Under the pieces are notes generated by a model that made no database searches, had not been told where the DNA came from, and worked only from the letters and a program-made list of their open reading frames with translations. Positions 1 through 11,339 of a stretch of DNA of 64,000 nt are shown here, in pieces. The DNA comes from an uncultured Spartobacteria bacterium (lineage in GTDB: Bacteria; Verrucomicrobiota; Verrucomicrobiia; Chthoniobacterales; Terrimicrobiaceae), in NCBI GenBank assembly GCA_937919825.1, contig CALFPA010000091.1:1-64000 (forward strand). The letters run 5' to 3'. Numbering within the stretch: the first letter of the stretch is position 1; the number at the start of each line of letters is the position of its first letter. Both the position numbers and the translations under genes were made by a program.

Positions 1-248
1 ATCACAGCGATGATGTAAATAAAATCATCCTCGCACGAATAAAGGACAGCATAGGGAAAAACATGAACAAGCACACGCCGAATATCACCATCGAAAAGCC
101 GCCACCTCTCGGGTGCGCTACACGCTCGATTGATCGCAGAATATACTGCATCTATGAAACGAATCTCCAATCCCTTCTGGCAGTTAGCGTAATAATCGGC
201 TGCCGCCTCAAGCTCAAAGAGAGCTTCAGGGTGAAACTCATGTTTCAT
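1..248 (-). CDS. ParE/RelE-type toxin, partial (cut by window edge)
   Basis: Reading the minus strand from the ATG at 248 gives an uninterrupted frame to the window edge (about 82 residues) beginning MKHEFHPEALFELEAAADYY and containing NRACSAPERW and RRVLVHVFPYAVLY. This is the pattern of type II ParE/RelE toxins: an N-terminal helix pair, an E-R-W segment and the R(R)xxxxxFPYxVxY strand. In this family the toxin inhibits gyrase or cleaves mRNA on the ribosome; which of the two cannot be told here. The ATG overlaps the antitoxin stop (ATGA), the usual translational coupling. The C-terminus lies outside the window. Confidence 0.8.
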   Translation of the reverse strand, partial: MKHEFHPEALFELEAAADYYANCQKGLEIRFIDAVYSAINRACSAPERWRLFDGDIRRVLVHVFPYAVLYSCEDDFIYIIAV

Positions 249-478
249 CGCGGATATTTTTGTCGCAGTCTAATAAGGGCTTCCTCTCCGGAAACTCCGA
301 CTACTTTACCGGATCGCAAATCCTGTAATCTTCGATTCGCCTCGTCTGCCCATAGGTTGTGAATGGTGCCATCTTCTGCTGGATCCAGGCTTTCAACGAG
401 CCGATCTGCGAGCAAGGCCCTAGCCTCACTCGGAAGCTCAAGGGCTACATCAGTTAAGTCCTCAACACGCATGGTCAT
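245..478 (-). CDS. Antitoxin of the addiction-module (PF09720-like) family
   Basis: A 77-residue protein with the family's typical layout: an N-terminal helix (VEDLTDVALELPSEARALLA), the LADRLVESLD segment and a C-terminal part with W, E and R residues. Proteins of this 'addiction module component' group neutralise ParE/RelE toxins encoded directly downstream. Here the toxin follows with a 4-base overlap. The protein has no obvious DNA-binding domain, as is usual for this group. Two in-frame ATGs lie at the start (478 and 472); the first is used. Function is inferred from family and neighbour. Confidence 0.82.
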   Translation of the reverse strand: MTMRVEDLTDVALELPSEARALLADRLVESLDPAEDGTIHNLWADEANRRLQDLRSGKVVGVSGEEALIRLRQKYPR

Positions 479-486
479 AATAAAAA

Positions 487-513
487 ATTATCGATTAATG
501 GGGGCGATGGCAA
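487..513 (-). promoter_or_regulatory. Possible promoter of the toxin-antitoxin pair
   Basis: On the minus strand, TTGCCA (513-508) precedes GATAAT (492-487) by 15 bases; the start codon follows at 478. The -10 matches 5 of 6 consensus bases, but the spacing is short. Transcription would begin very close to the antitoxin ATG. Confidence 0.3.
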
Positions 514-606
514 TGGAAGGTTTAACTGAACATAAAGACGCCTGAACCGATTCCCTCGCCATGGAGAAATTGCGCGTCTTCGTTTCCAACCTTCCCGGCA
601 AACGGG

Positions 607-2655
607 CTACGCCGGGGCGGGAGAGGGGAGGCCGCCGGTGGGGAATTCGGGTTTGATCGATTCGGGTGGTTGGTGGGCGGAATCGGTGGGCGGGGGAGGA
701 AGTGGCGGCGGGGCGGCTTCGACGATCGGTGGGTTTTTGATTTCGCCGTGCTCGAGGATTTCCTTCACATGAGAGGCGTCGAGGGTTTCGTATTCGAGGA
801 GGGCTTTCGCGAGTTTTTCAACGGCGGTGCGGCGCTCTTCGAGCATGCGCTGGGCGCGGGCGTAGGCTTCGTCAATGATGCGTTTGACCTCGGCATCGAT
901 CTGCTGGGCGGTGGCTTCGCTGTATTCGCGGGGACGGGAGAGGTCGCGGGCTAGGAAGACATGCTCGCCGCCTTCGGCGAAGCTGATCATGCCGAGCGAG
1001 CTCATGCCCCACTCACAAACCATCTTGCGGGCCAGGCTGGTGGCCTGACGGATGTCGCCGGCGGCGCCGTTCGAGATGTCGTTGGTGAACATTTCCTCGG
1101 CGATGCGACCGCCCATGGTAACGGCGAGGAGGTCGAGGGCTTCTTTTTGCTGCGTGGAATATTTATCACCCTCGGGGAGATACATCGTGGCGCCGAGGTA
1201 GGGGCCGCGCGGGATGATGGTGACCTTGTGCAGCGGGCTGGTGTGCTCGAGGAGGACATTGAGGATCGCGTGGCCGGCCTCGTGCCATGCGGTGGAGGTT
1301 TTTTCGCGTTCGCTCATGGCCATCGAGCGGCGTTCCTTGCCCCAGCGGACCTTGTCGCGGGCTTCTTCGAGTTCGCGCATGCCGACGCCTTTAAGATTTT
1401 TGCGGGCGGCTAGGAGGGCAGCTTCGTTGAGGACATTCGCGAGTTCCGCACCGGAGTAGCCAGGCGTGCCGCGAGCGAGGACGCCGAGATCGACGCCTTC
1501 GGCGACCTTCACTTTTTTCGCGTGGACCTTGAGGATTTCCTCGCGGCCTTTCACATCGGGGAGCGAGACAGTGACCTGGCGGTCGAAGCGTCCTGGGCGC
1601 AGGAGCGCGGGGTCGAGGACATCGGGGCGGTTCGTGGCGGCGATGATGATGACGCCTTCCTGGGTATCAAAGCCGTCCATCTCGACGAGGAGTTGGTTGA
1701 GAGTCTGCTCGCGCTCGTCGTGACCACCCCCCATGCCGTGCCCGCGGTGGCGGCCGACAGCGTCGATTTCATCGATGAACATGAGGCAGGGTGCGGATTT
1801 TTTGCCCTGCTCGAACATATCGCGGACGCGCGAGGCGCCGACCCCGACGAACATTTCCACGAAGTCCGATCCGCTGATCGAGAAGAACGGCACATCGGCC
1901 TCGCCGGCGATGGCGCGGGCGAGGAGGGTTTTGCCGGTTCCCGGGGAGCCGACCATGAGGATGCCCTTCGGAATACGGCCGCCGAGTTTTTGGAATTTTT
2001 TCGGATCTTTGAGGAATTCGACGAGTTCCTGGACTTCGTCCTTCGCCTCCTCGACGCCGGCGACATCCTTGAAGGTGATGCGGTTTTTATCCTTCGAGAG
2101 CATGCGGGCTTTCGACTTGCCGAAGTTGAACGCGCCCTTGCCCGCCATTTTGATCTGCGAGCGGAAGAAGAAATAGAGGATGACCAAAAACAAAACGATC
2201 GGCAGGAAGCTGACGATGGCCGAGGCGAGGAGGTCAGTCTTCGGCGTGATGGCCGGGGTGATGCCTGCGTCGCCGAGGACTTTTTCGATTTCAGAGCCGT
2301 TGAACTGCGTGAAGATCGGAGTGCGGAATTGCATCGGCACTTCCTCGCCGGTGGCGGGCGACGGGAGTTTGACCTTGCCCTCGAAATACTGCGTGTTGCG
2401 GCCCTCTTCGACCACGAGTTGGAGCGGGGCGTCGGCAGAAACCACGATCTTGCCCTGCTTCACGAGATCGATAAAACGCGGGTATTGGATTTGCTGGATC
2501 TGGGCGAAATTGTTTCCCCGGAAGAGAAACGCGCCGCCGATGAGAGCGAAGGCGATGGCGAAAAGGACAAGCCCGCGCCAGTTGAGTTGAGGATCCTGAC
2601 CGCCGCCTTGGCGTTGGCGGTTGTCATTGGGTGGCTTCGGGTTTTCGTCTGACAT
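607..2655 (-). CDS. ftsH: ATP-dependent zinc metalloprotease FtsH
   Basis: Membrane-anchored AAA+ protease that extracts and degrades membrane and short-lived cytosolic proteins. With the start at 2655 ([10 protein letters not shown]) it has 682 residues. Visible in order: a hydrophilic Pro/Gln-rich head, TM1 (about 27-45), a periplasmic domain, TM2 (about 142-164), Walker A GSPGTGKT (236-243), Walker B LMFIDEID, the second region of homology around [20 protein letters not shown], the zinc motif HEAGH (458-462) and the third ligand Asp (about 534, GAAGDIRQ). The C-terminus is an unusual Pro-rich tail (APPPLPPPP). A longer reading frame exists upstream (to 3090), but it runs through the divergent deacetylase gene and lacks family similarity, so the start at 2655 is preferred. 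Confidence 0.97.
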   Translation of the reverse strand: MSDENPKPPNDNRQRQGGGQDPQLNWRGLVLFAIAFALIGGAFLFRGNNFAQIQQIQYPRFIDLVKQGKIVVSADAPLQLVVEEGRNTQYFEGKVKLPSPATGEEVPMQFRTPIFTQFNGSEIEKVLGDAGITPAITPKTDLLASAIVSFLPIVLFLVILYFFFRSQIKMAGKGAFNFGKSKARMLSKDKNRITFKDVAGVEEAKDEVQELVEFLKDPKKFQKLGGRIPKGILMVGSPGTGKTLLARAIAGEADVPFFSISGSDFVEMFVGVGASRVRDMFEQGKKSAPCLMFIDEIDAVGRHRGHGMGGGHDEREQTLNQLLVEMDGFDTQEGVIIIAATNRPDVLDPALLRPGRFDRQVTVSLPDVKGREEILKVHAKKVKVAEGVDLGVLARGTPGYSGAELANVLNEAALLAARKNLKGVGMRELEEARDKVRWGKERRSMAMSEREKTSTAWHEAGHAILNVLLEHTSPLHKVTIIPRGPYLGATMYLPEGDKYSTQQKEALDLLAVTMGGRIAEEMFTNDISNGAAGDIRQATSLARKMVCEWGMSSLGMISFAEGGEHVFLARDLSRPREYSEATAQQIDAEVKRIIDEAYARAQRMLEERRTAVEKLAKALLEYETLDASHVKEILEHGEIKNPPIVEAAPPPLPPPPTDSAHQPPESIKPEFPTGGLPSPAPA

Positions 2656-2675
2656 TCGCGCAACTTTCGCGCAAG

Positions 2676-3455
2676 ATGCCCTCTTGGCAAATGCAAAAAA
2701 CTCCCACTGATCGAGCCCTCGTCGCCTCCATCCACGATGTGAGTCCATCGACCCGGCTGCAAACGGACCGGATTCTCGAGGATTTGGGTAAGCTGGGCTG
2801 CGCCAAAACCTCCCTGCTGGTGATCCCTGATCATCACCGGAGAGGGAGGATTTCGGCGGATGCAGGGTTTTGCGATTGGCTGAAAGCGAGGCTCGCCGAG
2901 GGTCATGAGGCGGTGCTTCACGGGTATTTCCACCTGCGCGGGCAGAAGGCGGAGGATGGTTTGGCGAAAAAACTGGTGACGCAAAGCTACACCGCAGGCG
3001 AGGGGGAGTTTTTCGATCTTCCGCGCGAGGAGGCGGCGCGGCTTTTGCAGGATGGTTTAAATGAATTCGCAGCGCTGGAAATAGTGCCAAAGGGATTCAT
3101 CGCGCCCGCTTGGCTCCTCGGGCGCGAGGCGGAGCAGGCCGTGCGCGAGGCGGGTTTTGGCTACACCACGCGGATTGCGACGGTGGTGGATTTTCAAACA
3201 GGAACGACGCATCAGTCGCGGAGTTTGGTTTGGAGTGTGCGCGCGCGGTGGCGGCGGGTTTGCAGTCTGGCTTGGAACCGCACTTTGTTCCTCGCGACCA
3301 AATCCTCCCCTCTTCTTCGAATCGGCATTCATCCACCGGATTGGGATCATCGTGCGATCTGGAGTCAGATTTTATCGCTGACCCGTGCGGTGCTTGCCGA
3401 CCGCGAGGCGATGACCTATCAGCAATGGCTACTCCGTCAGAGGAGTCGCCCATGA
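2676..3455 (+). CDS. DUF2334-type polysaccharide deacetylase-like protein
   Basis: About 259 residues from the ATG at 2676 (a second ATG lies at 2691; one at 2631 would overlap ftsH). It shows the DUF2334/NodB-like pattern: VASIHDVSP near the N-terminus (metal-binding Asp), [10 protein letters not shown] (His pair) and GIHPPDWDH near the C-terminus. Such enzymes remove acetyl groups from sugars of polysaccharides or glycoconjugates; the substrate is unknown. The stop overlaps the next ATG (ATGA at 3452), so it is probably co-translated with the PHP/glycosyltransferase fusion. Divergent from ftsH with only about 20 bases between starts, so the two promoters must overlap or lie inside the genes. 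Confidence 0.8.
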   Translation: MPSWQMQKTPTDRALVASIHDVSPSTRLQTDRILEDLGKLGCAKTSLLVIPDHHRRGRISADAGFCDWLKARLAEGHEAVLHGYFHLRGQKAEDGLAKKLVTQSYTAGEGEFFDLPREEAARLLQDGLNEFAALEIVPKGFIAPAWLLGREAEQAVREAGFGYTTRIATVVDFQTGTTHQSRSLVWSVRARWRRVCSLAWNRTLFLATKSSPLLRIGIHPPDWDHRAIWSQILSLTRAVLADREAMTYQQWLLRQRSRP

Positions 3456-5863
3456 ATCGTTCCATCACCCGCGCCGACCTTCACATCCACTCGCGCCACA
3501 GCACGCGCGCGGCGGATTGGGTTTTGCGGCGGCTGGATTTTCCGGCAAGCGCCTCGGATCCGCTGGAGCTTTACGGAATGCTGCGGGGGGCAGGGATGCG
3601 GTTCGTCACGCTCACGGACCAAAACACCATCGACGGCTGTCTCGAAATCGCCCACATGCCCGATGTGATCCTTGGCGAGGAAGTCGCCACGGTTTTCCCC
3701 GAGGACGACTGCCGCATTCATGTGCTCGTGTGGGGACTCAACGAGGCTCAACACCGCGAGATCGAGAAGGCCCGAGAGAGCATTTACGACCTGCAGGCTT
3801 ATCTCTTCGCCGAAAACCTCGCGCATTCCGTTGCCCATCCCTTTCACAGCCTGAACGGCAAACTCGGCCCGCTGCATCTGCAAAAGCTCGCGCTGATGTT
3901 CCGTCATTTCGAAGGCATCAACGGCCGTTATGGCGAGCTGGCGAGCACTTCGACGCAATCGCTTCTTGGCAACCTCACGCCGCGCCACATCGAGATTTTC
4001 AATGCCCGCACCGGCCTAGAGCCGACGCATGCCGAACCCTGGCGCAAGGTTTTCACCGGCGGCTCCGATGACCATGGCGGCACGCATCCGGCGGGGGCTT
4101 TTACGGAAACCGCAGCCTGCGCGACGGAGGAGGATTTTTTGGAAAACATCCGCCAAGGCCGTTGCAACGCCGCTGGTCGGGCGGGAACTCCCCTCGCGAT
4201 GGCACATGGCACCTACAGCACAGCGTTCGAATACGCGAAGGCGCGCCTGCCGCTGAAGCCCGGTGACCCGACCGCCGCGCTGCTCGAGAAGATCACCTCG
4301 CGGTTCATGGAGGGCCGCGACCCGACCGAGTTTTCGCTCATCGACAAATTCGGATTTCTCACCCAAGGCATCCTCACGGGAAAAATTTTTGAGATCGCAA
4401 AATCCGGCAATCGCTCGATCTGGAAGCAGCTCTCCGACTCGCTGAACCAACCCGAACTCAAAGCCGCGATGGCGCGAGAAACGGCTGGCGTGGAAGAAGC
4501 CGAGCGCCGAGCGTTCTTGATGGCGAACCTCATCGCCAATCGGCTCGGCTACCGCTTCGTCACCGATTTCATCCAGCAAATCTCGAAGGGAAAATTCCTA
4601 GAGAGCATCCAGACGATCATCCCGCTCGCGCCAATCGCCGCGCTGCTCAGCCCATACATCCACGGCTTCCGTCTGCCGAAGCGCGATTGGCTGCGAGCCA
4701 ACGCCCAAGAACTCTCCGGCAGCATTCCGGATTTCCTGAAAAACAAGCGGCGCGCGTGGTTTACCGACACGCTCGAAGATGTGAATGGCGTCGCCACCAC
4801 GATCCGCAAAATGACCGCCGCCGGAGTCGCTGCCGGACGGGATCTCACGATCGTCACTTGCCGCTCCGAGGTCGCCGACCACGGAGTTCCCTTGAAAAAC
4901 TTCGCGCCCATCGGCGAGTTCGAATTGCCCGAATACGAACTCCAGCGCCTGAGTTTTCCTCCGGTGCTCCAGATTTTCGATTGGCTCGAGCGAGAGAAAA
5001 TTTCCGAGCTGATCATCAGCACGCCTGGGCCGATCGGGCTGTGCGCGCTCGCCGCCGCGAAGTCGCTCGGCCTGCCCGCCGTCGGCATCTACCACACCGA
5101 CTTCCCCCAATATGTTCGCATCCTCACGGACGATTCGTTCATGGAGACGCTCACCTGGAATTACATGCACTGGTTCTACAGCCAGCTCGACATCGTCTAT
5201 GTGAATTCCGAGGACTACCGCAAATGCTGGATCGAGCGGGGCATCCCAAGCGAGCGGCTCCGAATCCTGCCGCGCGGGCTCGACACCAAGTTGTTCCATC
5301 CAACCAAGCGCGACCGAGGCTTTTGGACCGCGAGGGGCCTGCGCGAGGGCGAGGTCGGGATGCTTTTTGTCGGCCGGGTTTCTAAGGAGAAAAACCTCGA
5401 CCTGATCGTATCGGCAACGCGGCGGCTTGCCGAATGGCGCACGCCGGTGCGGCCGATCATCGTCGGCGATGGGCCCTACATGGCCGAGATGAAGCGAGTC
5501 CTCGGCGATGCGATTTTCACCGGCTACCTCGGCGGGGAGGATTTGGCGAAGGCCTACGCCTCGGCCGACCTCTTCGCGTTCCCCAGCACGACCGACACTT
5601 TCGGTAATGTGATTCTCGAGGCCCAGGCCAGCGGAATTCCCGTGGTCGTCTCCGATGTCGGCGGCCCGCGTGACCTCGTGGCGAACGGCAAGGATGGATT
5701 CGTCACCAAGGCCAACGACGCCGCAGACCTCGCCAATGCCATCCGCCAACTCGCCGACAACCCCGCCCTGCGCGCCTCGATGGGTCATGCTGGCAGGCGC
5801 CGTGTCGAGGACCGCGACTGGTCTGAGGCATTTGAGAAATTTTGGAACTACTCGCCCGAGTGA
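3452..5863 (+). CDS. Fusion protein: PHP metallo-hydrolase domain + GT4 glycosyltransferase
   Basis: An 803-residue two-part protein. Residues about 9-220 carry PHP-domain motifs: HIHSRHS (His11, His13), TLTDQNTIDG, GEEVATVF, RIHVLVWG, SVAHPFH and GGSDDHGG. In the second motif the usual TDH reads TDQ. A helical spacer follows, and from about residue 430 a GT4 glycosyltransferase begins with FTDTLEDVNGVATTI, followed by HTDFPQYVR, MLFVGRVSKEKNLDL and DTFGNVILEAQASG, resembling MgtA/SqdX-type mannosyl- or sugar-transferases acting on lipid acceptors. Start at 3452 has AGAGGAG upstream and overlaps the deacetylase stop. Role is inferred: assembly or modification of an envelope glycolipid or polysaccharide. 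A longer frame upstream (from 3110) is a shadow of the deacetylase. Confidence 0.88.
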   Translation: MNRSITRADLHIHSRHSTRAADWVLRRLDFPASASDPLELYGMLRGAGMRFVTLTDQNTIDGCLEIAHMPDVILGEEVATVFPEDDCRIHVLVWGLNEAQHREIEKARESIYDLQAYLFAENLAHSVAHPFHSLNGKLGPLHLQKLALMFRHFEGINGRYGELASTSTQSLLGNLTPRHIEIFNARTGLEPTHAEPWRKVFTGGSDDHGGTHPAGAFTETAACATEEDFLENIRQGRCNAAGRAGTPLAMAHGTYSTAFEYAKARLPLKPGDPTAALLEKITSRFMEGRDPTEFSLIDKFGFLTQGILTGKIFEIAKSGNRSIWKQLSDSLNQPELKAAMARETAGVEEAERRAFLMANLIANRLGYRFVTDFIQQISKGKFLESIQTIIPLAPIAALLSPYIHGFRLPKRDWLRANAQELSGSIPDFLKNKRRAWFTDTLEDVNGVATTIRKMTAAGVAAGRDLTIVTCRSEVADHGVPLKNFAPIGEFELPEYELQRLSFPPVLQIFDWLEREKISELIISTPGPIGLCALAAAKSLGLPAVGIYHTDFPQYVRILTDDSFMETLTWNYMHWFYSQLDIVYVNSEDYRKCWIERGIPSERLRILPRGLDTKLFHPTKRDRGFWTARGLREGEVGMLFVGRVSKEKNLDLIVSATRRLAEWRTPVRPIIVGDGPYMAEMKRVLGDAIFTGYLGGEDLAKAYASADLFAFPSTTDTFGNVILEAQASGIPVVVSDVGGPRDLVANGKDGFVTKANDAADLANAIRQLADNPALRASMGHAGRRRVEDRDWSEAFEKFWNYSPE

Positions 5864-6087
5864 CACGCCGGCGTTTGCATTTTTCCCAAAAAAACCCCTT
5901 GCAGTGCCTTGGCAATTCCTGTCTTTAGTCACCGTTCAAATGATGGATCGCAAAGGTTTTTGCTTCACACAGATTTCTAAATCGTCGGCATGCGGCGCTT
6001 GAGTTACTTCTTCACGCGCACATCGCGCGCAGTCATCCATCTTCGGGACGCCTTGATTCCAAGGTGCTCCGTTTTCACCATCCAGCC

Positions 6088-6104
6088 AAAGGGGACCAGC
6101 TATT
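6088..6104 (+). promoter_or_regulatory. Ribosome-binding site and AUU start codon of infC
   Basis: AAAGGGG at 6088-6094 is followed, 7 bases later, by ATT at 6102. The IF3 frame is open from 6057, and no ATG, GTG or TTG occurs in it before the GTG at 6150, which would remove the conserved NERIRA segment. AUU starts in infC are known in other bacteria and allow IF3 to repress its own translation. Confidence 0.85.
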
Positions 6105-6710
6105 AATATTCGGGATATTCGCATCAATGAGCGGATTCGCGCCCGCGAAGTGCGCGTAATTCTTGCCTCGACCAATGAACAACTCGGCGTCTTGCGCCTC
6201 GACGAAGCCATCCGCCGCGCACGCAGTCTGGGGCTTGATCTCGTGGAGATCGCTCCAAACGCACAGCCACCTGTCTGCCGCATCGTGGACTTCGGCAAAT
6301 TCCGCTACGACCTTTCGAAGCAGGAGAAAGATAAAAAACATGCCGTCAGCAAGGTGAAGGAAGTCAAATTCCGCGTGAACATCGACGAGCACGACTACCT
6401 CACCAAAATCCGGCACGCTGAGGATTTCCTCGACAAGGGAAACAAGGTGAAAATCCAACTCCAGTTCCGCGGCCGCGAAATGGCGCACAAGGAACTCGGC
6501 ATGGATGTCGTCCAGCGCGTTCGCACCGATCTCTCCGGCATGGCGCATGTGGATATGGATCCGAAGCTCGTCGGCCGTGCGATCGGCATGACGCTCAGCC
6601 CGCTCCCGGCGAACAAGCGCCACCGCAAATTCTCCAAGCATGGTGAAATCCTCGAACCCGAGCCGGTCGATCACGACCACGGGGACGACGAGGATGCAGG
6701 GGATGAGTGA
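6102..6710 (+). CDS. infC: Translation initiation factor IF-3
   Basis: 202 residues from the ATT at 6102. IF-3 binds the 30S subunit, discriminates against wrong start codons and prevents early 50S joining. Conserved segments: INERIRAREVRVI at the N-terminus, LDLVEIAPNAQPPVCRI.DFGK.RY in the N domain, the Lys-rich linker (KQEKDKKH), and KEVKFRVNIDEHDY and QLQFRGREMAHKELG in the C domain. The acidic C-tail (DHDHGDDEDAGDE) is longer than in E. coli IF-3. In many bacteria rpmI and rplT follow infC; here a HAD hydrolase does, overlapping the last bases. Confidence 0.95.
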   Translation: MNIRDIRINERIRAREVRVILASTNEQLGVLRLDEAIRRARSLGLDLVEIAPNAQPPVCRIVDFGKFRYDLSKQEKDKKHAVSKVKEVKFRVNIDEHDYLTKIRHAEDFLDKGNKVKIQLQFRGREMAHKELGMDVVQRVRTDLSGMAHVDMDPKLVGRAIGMTLSPLPANKRHRKFSKHGEILEPEPVDHDHGDDEDAGDE

Positions 6711-7377
6711 CCGCCGACTTCTACTGTTCGACATCGACGGCACGCTGATCGCATCGGGTGGCGCGGGCGAATGGGCCTTGCGCGATGCGATGAAGACCCA
6801 CTTCGGGGTTGAGGAGGATTTGGGTGGAATTCTTCTGGCGGGTGCCACGGACAAGAAAATCGCCGTCGCCATGTTGGAAAAAAACGGCCTGTCTCCGAGC
6901 CTGGAAAACATCACCGCGTTGCTCGACGAATATCTCTCTCACCTGGAAACCCGAATGCCCAAACACAACGGCCGCGTTCTTCCCGGCATGATCGAGTTGC
7001 TCGAAGTCCTCGCCAAGCGCGAGGAAGCGGTTCTCGCGCTTCTCACTGGCAATGTCGTGCGCGGTGCGGAAATCAAACTCACGCACTATGGCGTCTGGCA
7101 CCACTTCGAGTTTGGCGCATTCGCTGACGACCACCACGACCGCAACGAGCTTGGAAAATTTGCCCGTGCGCGCGCGCTAGACCGCCACGGGATCGAATTC
7201 CCGCCCGAGAAAATTTATGTGATCGGCGACACGCCGCGCGACATCGAGTGCGGCCGCGCGATCAGCGCCAAGACGGTCGCCATCGCTACCGGACATTACT
7301 CGTTCGAGGAACTCGCTGAGCACACGCCGGACTTTTTGTTTCGGGATTTTTCCGAGACCGAGCGCGTCGTCGAGTGT

Positions 7378-7389
<12 letters not shown>
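6703..7389 (+). CDS. HAD-superfamily hydrolase (phosphoglycolate-phosphatase-like)
   Basis: 228 residues. HAD motifs are all present: LLLFDIDGTL (nucleophile and acid/base Asp), LALLTGN (motif II), a Lys before FARARALDRH region, and YVIGDTPRDIECGRA (motif III/IV). The cap is a small helical C1 type. This points to a Gph/PGMB-like phosphatase for a small phosphorylated metabolite; the substrate cannot be read from sequence. The ATG at 6703 overlaps the end of infC and has GAGG 9 bases upstream; an alternative ATG lies at 6694. Its stop overlaps the tail of the convergent lipoprotein gene by 12 bases. Confidence 0.85.
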
Positions 7390-9295
<1,906 letters not shown>

Positions 9296-9323
9296 GCAAG
9301 TTGCAGGAAAGTAAAACAAAACC

Positions 9324-9352
9324 TTGACGGAATTCGGGCTGAATCCGAATGT
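9324..9352 (+). promoter_or_regulatory. Possible mreB promoter
   Basis: TTGACG (9324-9329) is a good -35; 17 bases later comes GAATGT (9347-9352), a weak -10. The 156-base gap before mreB otherwise shows no recognisable structure, and no Shine-Dalgarno sequence precedes the mreB ATG. Confidence 0.35.
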
Positions 9353-9451
9353 TCGCGGCTCAAATTACAAAGAAAAGGCTCATGCTCTTAGGTGCTTTGA
9401 AACCCGCCCCATTTGAACAAACCGAGCCGCTACAATTCCTCATCACATTAG

Positions 9452-10489
9452 ATGTTTGACAATCTTCTTGGACTTTTCTCGAGCGACATAGGCATCGATC
9501 TCGGCACCGCAAACACACTTGTTTATGTCAAAGACCAGGGAATCGTGCTTCGCGAACCCTCGGTCGTTGCCGTTCAACAGGGCACTAACCGCGTCCTCGC
9601 CGTGGGCAACGAAGCCAAGCGCATGCTCGGCCGCACGCCCGGCAACATCGTCGCCATCCGCCCTTTGAAGGACGGCGTGATCGCCGATTTCGAGATCACC
9701 GAGGCCATGCTTCGCCACTTCATCAGCAAGGTTCACAACCGCCGCCGCATGGTTCGCCCACGCGTGGTGGTGGCCGTTCCCAGCGGGATTACCGAAGTGG
9801 AAAAACGCGCCGTCAAGGACTCGGCCACGCACGCCGGAGCGCGGGAGGTTTACTTGATCGAGGAGCCCATGGCAGCCGCGATCGGTGTCGGCCTCCCCGT
9901 GCAGGATGCGGCAGGAAATATGATCGTGGATATCGGCGGAGGCACGACCGAGGTCGCCTTGATTTCCCTTTCCGGAATTGTCTTCAGCCGCAGCGTGCGC
10001 GTGGCTGGTGACGAACTCGACGAAGCAATCACGAACTACATGAAGCGGGCCTACAATCTCATGATTGGCGAGCGCACCGCTGAAGAAATCAAAATCAAAA
10101 TCGGCTCCGCCTACAAACTCGAGAAGGAGGTCGCCCTCGAGGTGAAAGGCCGTGATCTCGTGGCAGGCCTTCCCAAAACCATTTCCATTACCTCGCAGGA
10201 AATCCGCGAGGCGCTCATGGAGCCGCTCTCGACAATTGTCGACTCCGTGCGAATCACGCTCGAGCGCTGCCCGCCCGAACTCTCCGCCGACTTGGTCGAT
10301 CGCGGTCTCGTGCTGGCCGGCGGTGGGGCACTCCTTCGCGGCCTCGACCGCCTGCTCTCGGAGGCCACCGGCCTTCCCGTGCATGTCGCCGAGGATCCTT
10401 TGAGCGCCGTGGCGGAAGGCACCGGACGCGCTCTTTCGGAGATTAAATTCCTCCGGGCCGTATCTGCCGAGCGCCCGCACGGGCGTTGA
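9452..10489 (+). CDS. mreB: Rod-shape determining actin-like protein MreB
   Basis: 345 residues, family length. MreB polymerises on the inner membrane and guides lateral peptidoglycan synthesis. Actin-fold motifs: [16 protein letters not shown] (phosphate 1), [14 protein letters not shown] (phosphate 2), the adenosine-site segment [18 protein letters not shown], and [17 protein letters not shown]. The N-terminal [10 protein letters not shown] is an amphipathic membrane-binding stretch. First gene of mreB-mreC-mreD-mrdA; mreC starts 40 bases downstream. Confidence 0.97.
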   Translation: MFDNLLGLFSSDIGIDLGTANTLVYVKDQGIVLREPSVVAVQQGTNRVLAVGNEAKRMLGRTPGNIVAIRPLKDGVIADFEITEAMLRHFISKVHNRRRMVRPRVVVAVPSGITEVEKRAVKDSATHAGAREVYLIEEPMAAAIGVGLPVQDAAGNMIVDIGGGTTEVALISLSGIVFSRSVRVAGDELDEAITNYMKRAYNLMIGERTAEEIKIKIGSAYKLEKEVALEVKGRDLVAGLPKTISITSQEIREALMEPLSTIVDSVRITLERCPPELSADLVDRGLVLAGGGALLRGLDRLLSEATGLPVHVAEDPLSAVAEGTGRALSEIKFLRAVSAERPHGR

Positions 10490-10529
10490 TTCCGAGGATC
10501 GGAGTGGAAATTCCGCTTCCTGAACCTGG

Positions 10530-11339
10530 ATGAACAAACTTCACATCGCTCTGGTCGTCGCCGTTCTCGCGGTGGTGCTTTATCTTTCGACTTTGTCCAC
10601 GGCGGCCATGCAATCCCTGCAAGCCGGGTTCATGTCGATTTTCTCGCCGTTTCTTCGCACGAGCTCCGCGGTTCAAGAAAACATTGGCTCGGTCGGGCAA
10701 CGGCTCAAAACTCTCGACGAACTCGAGGTGGAAAATCGCCAACTCCTTACGGAAAACAACCAGCTCCGCGCCGCCAATAGCCTGCTTCGCGAGCTTCAGG
10801 CCGAGAACAGCCGCCTCCGACTCGCCTTGGATTTCCGCGAGCGCGCTTCCTTCAAGCTCCTGCCCGCACAAGTCATCTCGCGCGACGCCTCGACTTGGTG
10901 GAATACGATCCGGATCAACCGCGGCTTCGAAGATGGCGTCGAGGCCGATCAACCCGTCCTCACCGACGCCGGACTCGTTGGAAAAATCACCACGGTCTCG
11001 AAAAACGAGGCGATCGTGGTGTTGATCACCGATGAAACCTGCCGCATTGGCGCGAAGATCGAGGGCACCCGCGAGCAGGGCATCGTCTCGGGATTTCGCG
11101 TTCAGGAAGACGACGCCATGGGACTCCTTCAAATGAACTTTTTGTCCAAGAACGCCGAGATCACCCCGGGCCAGGAAGTCATGACGGTGGGTGTCGCCCA
11201 CGGCTCCTTCCCGCCCGGAGTCGTGATCGGCAAAGTGAAAGAATTCATCCGCCGTCCTCTCGACGGCCAAGCCATTGTGGAACCCGCCGTGCATCTTGCC
11301 TCGACCGAGGATGTGTTCGTGCTGGTTGGGAAAAAATGA
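10530..11339 (+). CDS. mreC: Rod-shape determining protein MreC
   Basis: 269 residues. An N-terminal membrane segment (about residues 5-22) is followed by a coiled-coil (about 55-105, LDELEVENRQLLTENNQLRA and LRELQAENSRLRLALDFRE), then the two beta-barrels of MreC with PAQVISRDASTWWNTIRINR and GLVGKITTVSKNEAIVVLITD. It is periplasmic and links MreB filaments to the PBP2/RodA synthase. Stop overlaps mreD start (ATGA at 11336). Confidence 0.93.
   Translation: MNKLHIALVVAVLAVVLYLSTLSTAAMQSLQAGFMSIFSPFLRTSSAVQENIGSVGQRLKTLDELEVENRQLLTENNQLRAANSLLRELQAENSRLRLALDFRERASFKLLPAQVISRDASTWWNTIRINRGFEDGVEADQPVLTDAGLVGKITTVSKNEAIVVLITDETCRIGAKIEGTREQGIVSGFRVQEDDAMGLLQMNFLSKNAEITPGQEVMTVGVAHGSFPPGVVIGKVKEFIRRPLDGQAIVEPAVHLASTEDVFVLVGKK

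Noticed and set aside
63-362. 99-codon open frame on the plus strand at the left edge
   Set aside because: Lies opposite the convincing toxin and antitoxin genes and has no family features.
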